Positions 60,988 to 64,000 of a stretch of 64,000 nucleotides of DNA are shown piece after piece (the first letter of the stretch is position 1; every line of letters starts with the position of its first letter). Both the position numbers and the translations under genes were made by a program. The DNA is from Stenotrophomonas lactitubi. GTDB lineage: Bacteria > Pseudomonadota > Gammaproteobacteria > Xanthomonadales > Xanthomonadaceae. The stretch is taken from contig NZ_PHQX01000001.1 of NCBI RefSeq assembly GCF_002803515.1, forward strand, positions 2,728,001 through 2,792,000, given 5' to 3'. The notes beneath the pieces were generated by a model. The model searched no databases. It was not told the origin of the DNA and worked only from the letters and a program-made list of their open reading frames with translations.

Positions 60988-62475
60988 TCAGAGCAGAACA
61001 ACATCGAACTGCTCCTGCAGGTACTGCTCATCCGCCTGGAAGCGGATGCTCTTGCCGAGGAACTCCTCCAGCTCGGCCACCGCCGTGGATTCCTCATCGG
61101 TGATCCGCGCCACCACCTTGCTGGAGGCGATCACCAGCAGGCGCGCGGCATCGAACTGGCGCACCGCACGGGTGATCTCGCGGAAGATTTCATAGGTCAC
61201 CGTTTCGGTGGTCTTGATGGTGCCGCGGCCACTGCACTGCGGGCAGGTCTCCGACAGCTGGCGCTCCAGGCTTTCCACCGTGCGCTTGCGGGTCATCTCC
61301 ACCAGCCCCAGCGGCGAGAAGTCGTACACCGTGGTCTTGGCATGGTCGCGGGCCAACGCCTTTTCCAGCGTGCGCAGCACCTGGCGGCGATGCTCGGCAT
61401 CATCCATGTCGATGAAGTCGATGATGATGATGCCGCCCAGGTTGCGCAGGCGCAGCTGCCTGGCCACCGCCTGCGCGGCCTCCAGGTTGGTGCGGAACAC
61501 CGTCTCTTCCAGGTTGCGCTGGCCGAGGAACGAGCCGGTATTGACGTCGATGGTGGTCATCGCCTCGGTCTGGTCGATCACCAGATAGCCACCCGACTTC
61601 AGCGGCACCTGCTTGTCCAGCGCACGGCCGATCTCGTCCTCGACCCCGAACATGTCGAAGATCGGACGATCGCCGCTGTACAGCTCGATCTTCTCGGCCA
61701 GCACCGGCATGTACTTGGCCACGAAGGCCTGCAGCTGGGCGAAAGTCTCCTTCGAGTCCACCTTCACCTTGTCCACGTCCTTGCGGATCAGGTCGCGCAC
61801 CGAGCGCAGCGGCAGGCTCAGGTCTTCATAGATGTTGCTGCACGACGCCGCCTCGCGGCCGCGACGCTCGACCACGTTCCACACCCGTGACAGGTAGGCG
61901 ATGTCTTCGGCGATGGCCTCGGCCGGCTGGCCCTCGGCATTGGTGCGCACGATGTAGCCGTAGCCGCCGTGCTGGGCCGACAGTTCGGTCACCAGCGTCT
62001 TCAGCCGTGCGCGCTCGCCTTCGTCCTCGATACGCGCCGACACGCCCACCACCTTCGATTGCGGCAGCAGCACCATGTAGCGCGAGGGAATGCTGATCTG
62101 GGTGGTCAGGCGTGCGCCCTTGGTCCCGATCGGATCCTTCACCACCTGCACCACGATGTCCTGGCCGTCGCGCAGCAGTTCCACGATCGGCACGCTGGAC
62201 GGCGGCGGCAGGGTCGTGTTCTCGGTATCGGCACTGGCCACCGGCGCCGGCCGCACCACGTCGTTGGCGTGCAGGAACGCGGCGCGGTCCAGCCCCACTT
62301 CGACGAAGGCCGCCTGCATGCCCGGCATGACCCGCTGCACCTTGCCCTTGTAGATGTTGCCGACCACACCCCGGCGCCAACCGCGCTCGATGTGCAGTTC
62401 CTGCAGCATGCCGTTCTCGATCACCGCGACCCGGGTTTCGCGCGGGGTCACATTGACCAGGATTTCCTCAGACAT
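60988..62475 (-). CDS. rng: Ribonuclease G
   Basis: This 495-residue endoribonuclease ([20 protein letters not shown]) has the S1-like RNA-binding start ([20 protein letters not shown]), the catalytic region with [20 protein letters not shown] and [20 protein letters not shown], and a zinc-link CPQCSGRG. RNase G matures 16S rRNA ends and degrades some mRNAs. The ATG at 62475 fits the family start and overlaps the end of maf by 8 bases, so maf and rng are coupled, with yhdP and tldD downstream. Confidence 0.96.
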   Translation of the reverse strand: MSEEILVNVTPRETRVAVIENGMLQELHIERGWRRGVVGNIYKGKVQRVMPGMQAAFVEVGLDRAAFLHANDVVRPAPVASADTENTTLPPPSSVPIVELLRDGQDIVVQVVKDPIGTKGARLTTQISIPSRYMVLLPQSKVVGVSARIEDEGERARLKTLVTELSAQHGGYGYIVRTNAEGQPAEAIAEDIAYLSRVWNVVERRGREAASCSNIYEDLSLPLRSVRDLIRKDVDKVKVDSKETFAQLQAFVAKYMPVLAEKIELYSGDRPIFDMFGVEDEIGRALDKQVPLKSGGYLVIDQTEAMTTIDVNTGSFLGQRNLEETVFRTNLEAAQAVARQLRLRNLGGIIIIDFIDMDDAEHRRQVLRTLEKALARDHAKTTVYDFSPLGLVEMTRKRTVESLERQLSETCPQCSGRGTIKTTETVTYEIFREITRAVRQFDAARLLVIASSKVVARITDEESTAVAELEEFLGKSIRFQADEQYLQEQFDVVLL

Positions 62476-63076
62476 CGGCAGCCTCCCTGGCGGCATCAGC
62501 AGTTGGGGCCAGCACGCCGCAGCGGGCCAGCAGACGATCGGTATGCAGCAACGGCAGCCCCATGACACCGGAGTAGCTGCCGGAAAGGTGTTCGATCCAG
62601 CGCTCGGCGCCGCCCTGGATGGCATAGGCGCCCGCCTTGTCCAGCGGCTCGCCGGTGGCGACGTAGGCGGCGATGTCGGCGGCACTGATCGGGGCGAAAG
62701 TGACTTCGGAAACGACCAGTTCGCTGTCCAGCCCCTGCGCGTCCACCACCACCACGGCGGTCATCACCTGATGGGTGCGCCCGGCCAGCCGCGCCAGCAT
62801 CGCCCGCGCGTCGGCGGCATCGGCCGGCTTGCCGAATACGTCGCCATCGAGCACCACTTCGGTATCCGAGCCCAGCACCCGCGCCTGCGGGTCCTCGGCC
62901 AGCACCCGCGCCAGGCCGGCGCGCGCCTTGTCGGCGGCGACCCGGCACACATAGTCCTGGGCACTTTCAGAGGCCGCGCGCTGCTCGACGACCTCCAGGT
63001 CCAAGGCCTGGAAAGGGCGTCCGAGTCGGGCCAGCAGCTGGTTGCGTCGGGGGGAGCGGGAAGCAAGATAGAGCAT
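62468..63076 (-). CDS. maf: Maf-family nucleotide pyrophosphatase
   Basis: This 202-residue protein ([20 protein letters not shown]) has the Maf signature SRSPRR, then [20 protein letters not shown] and [20 protein letters not shown]. Members remove pyrophosphate from dTTP, UTP or modified nucleotides and can slow cell division. The segment after the catalytic Asp is of the dTTP/UTP type (YhdE), consistent with the pairing with rng found in E. coli. The ATG at 63076 is chosen because the SRSPRR motif must lie near the N-terminus. Confidence 0.93.
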   Translation of the reverse strand: MLYLASRSPRRNQLLARLGRPFQALDLEVVEQRAASESAQDYVCRVAADKARAGLARVLAEDPQARVLGSDTEVVLDGDVFGKPADAADARAMLARLAGRTHQVMTAVVVVDAQGLDSELVVSEVTFAPISAADIAAYVATGEPLDKAGAYAIQGGAERWIEHLSGSYSGVMGLPLLHTDRLLARCGVLAPTADAAREAADV

Positions 63077-63206
63077 CGACACAGCATAACCTGACGCCGG
63101 TACCTGAATCGTCGGACAATCCTTCCCCGGCGCCTGCAACCCCGAACGGACTCACAGCGCGTTCATCGCTACGACACCACCCTCACCGCCACAACAAGGA
63201 GATCCC

Positions 63207-63944
63207 ATGCGCCGCACCGCCACCCCGCTGCTGCTTGCCCTGTCCCTCGCTCTTGGAGCTTCGATGACCGCCCATGCCGACCCGTCGTCGCCGTCGATCG
63301 CCGCTGCGGCCGAAGGCACGCTGCTGAACATCTCGGCCAACGCCGAAGCCACCCGCGTGCCGGACGTCGCCACCCTGTCGGCCGGCGTGGTCACCCAGGC
63401 CGCCGACGGCAACAGCGCGATGCGCCAGAACGCCCAGCAGATGGACAAGGTACTGGCCGCGATCAAGGCCGCCGGCATCGCCGAGCGCGACGTGCAGACC
63501 AGCGGCGTCAGCCTCAACCCGCAGTACCGCTATGCCGACAACGAAGCACCGAAGATCACCGGCTACCAGGCCAGCAACACCGTCAGCCTGAAGGTCCGCG
63601 ACATCGCCAAGCTCGGCAAGGTGCTGGACGCGCTGGCCGCGCAGGGCGCCAACCAGATCAACGGCCCGCAGTTCGAGATCGACCAGCCCGAACCGGTCTA
63701 TGACGAAGCCCGCCTGGCGGCACTGAAGAAGGCCCAGGCCCGCGCCCAGACCTATGCGAAGTCGCTTGGCCTGCAGGTGCGCCGTATTGTCAGCATCTCC
63801 GAGAACGCTGGTGGCGGTTTCCGCCCGCCGATGATGATGCGATCGATGGCAGCGGGCGCGGCGATGGACAAGGCCACCCCGGTCGCCCCGGGTGAGTCGA
63901 CCGTCTCGGTCAACCTGGACGTGGTGTTCGAACTGGGCCGCTGA
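63207..63944 (+). CDS. SIMPL-domain (DUF541) periplasmic protein
   Basis: This 245-residue protein has a signal peptide (MRRTATPLLLALSLALGASM, cleavage after ...TAHA) and a SIMPL domain: LLNISANAEATRVPDVATLS near its start, DVQTSGVSLNPQYRYADNEA and an alanine-rich ending with VVFELGR. AAGGAG lies at the right distance before the ATG. The family (named from mouse SIMPL; bacterial members include YggE) is linked to oxidative-stress defence in E. coli, but its reaction is unknown. It is divergent from maf. Confidence 0.9.
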   Translation: MRRTATPLLLALSLALGASMTAHADPSSPSIAAAAEGTLLNISANAEATRVPDVATLSAGVVTQAADGNSAMRQNAQQMDKVLAAIKAAGIAERDVQTSGVSLNPQYRYADNEAPKITGYQASNTVSLKVRDIAKLGKVLDALAAQGANQINGPQFEIDQPEPVYDEARLAALKKAQARAQTYAKSLGLQVRRIVSISENAGGGFRPPMMMRSMAAGAAMDKATPVAPGESTVSVNLDVVFELGR

Positions 63945-63964
63945 AGCCCCTGCCCGCTTCCTGC

Positions 63965-63990
63965 AACGGCGCCCTGCGGGGTGCCGTTTT
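63965..63990 (+). terminator. Terminator of the SIMPL gene
   Basis: AACGGCGCCC and GGGTGCCGTT (one G-U pair) with a short T run, 21 bases after the stop. Confidence 0.7.
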
Positions 63991-64000
63991 CGTTTCCGTC

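Overview
The window looks like a chromosomal segment of a Stenotrophomonas species, probably from the S. maltophilia complex. The reasons are high G+C outside a few AT-rich leaders, dispersed GTAG-headed palindromes of the SMAG type (a repeat family known from S. maltophilia), many TonB-dependent receptors, and Xanthomonadaceae-like housekeeping genes (dcd, apbC, tilS, xseB, ispA, pmbA, tldD, yhdP, rng, maf).

Layout. Positions 1-4909 (minus strand) hold a lambda-like long-tail module: tail tube, tail chaperone with a -1 frameshift site, short tape measure, two small tail-tip proteins, an NlpC/P60 tail peptidase and a TipJ/gpJ-type tip protein that runs off the left edge. No capsid, portal or terminase gene lies between the tube gene and the core genes that start at 5277, so this is a prophage remnant or an F-type tailocin. 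Positions 5277-8158 are core genes: dienelactone hydrolase, HIT protein, a small membrane protein, dcd and apbC.

Positions 8334-27285 form a peptide-uptake and peptide-degradation island. It has three tandem, clearly duplicated TonB-dependent receptors that share an upstream element, a secreted S9 peptidase, a fourth receptor, a lipoprotein M13 metallopeptidase, and a second M13 protein that has lost one zinc-ligand histidine and the transition-state histidine. Positions 27413-38800 carry mixed metabolic and envelope genes, interrupted by SMAG repeats and one copy of a long palindromic element.

Positions 38969-46000 are the most interesting region. Six minus-strand genes match the order and architecture of the Pseudomonas functional-amyloid (Fap) operon: A-position protein, B-like and C-like amyloid subunits with GASGNIGVNxASG-type repeats, a C39-like protease (FapD), an E-position secreted protein, and a coiled-coil plus beta-barrel exporter (FapF). 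A near-consensus sigma-54 promoter lies just upstream of the first gene. A sigma-54 activator gene with an intact GAFTGA motif lies at the far end, converging on the operon. GTGTTAC-containing inverted repeats upstream of the promoter are candidate activator sites.

Positions 46181-63944 return to core functions: a dicarboxylate/amino-acid symporter, a lipidated alkaline phosphatase, a WG-repeat protein, tilS, xseB-ispA, a DUF4870 protein, pmbA, darP, tldD, yhdP, rng-maf and a SIMPL-domain protein. The gap at 49919-50484 holds two more copies of the long palindromic element, SMAG repeats and a separate perfect 20-bp palindrome.
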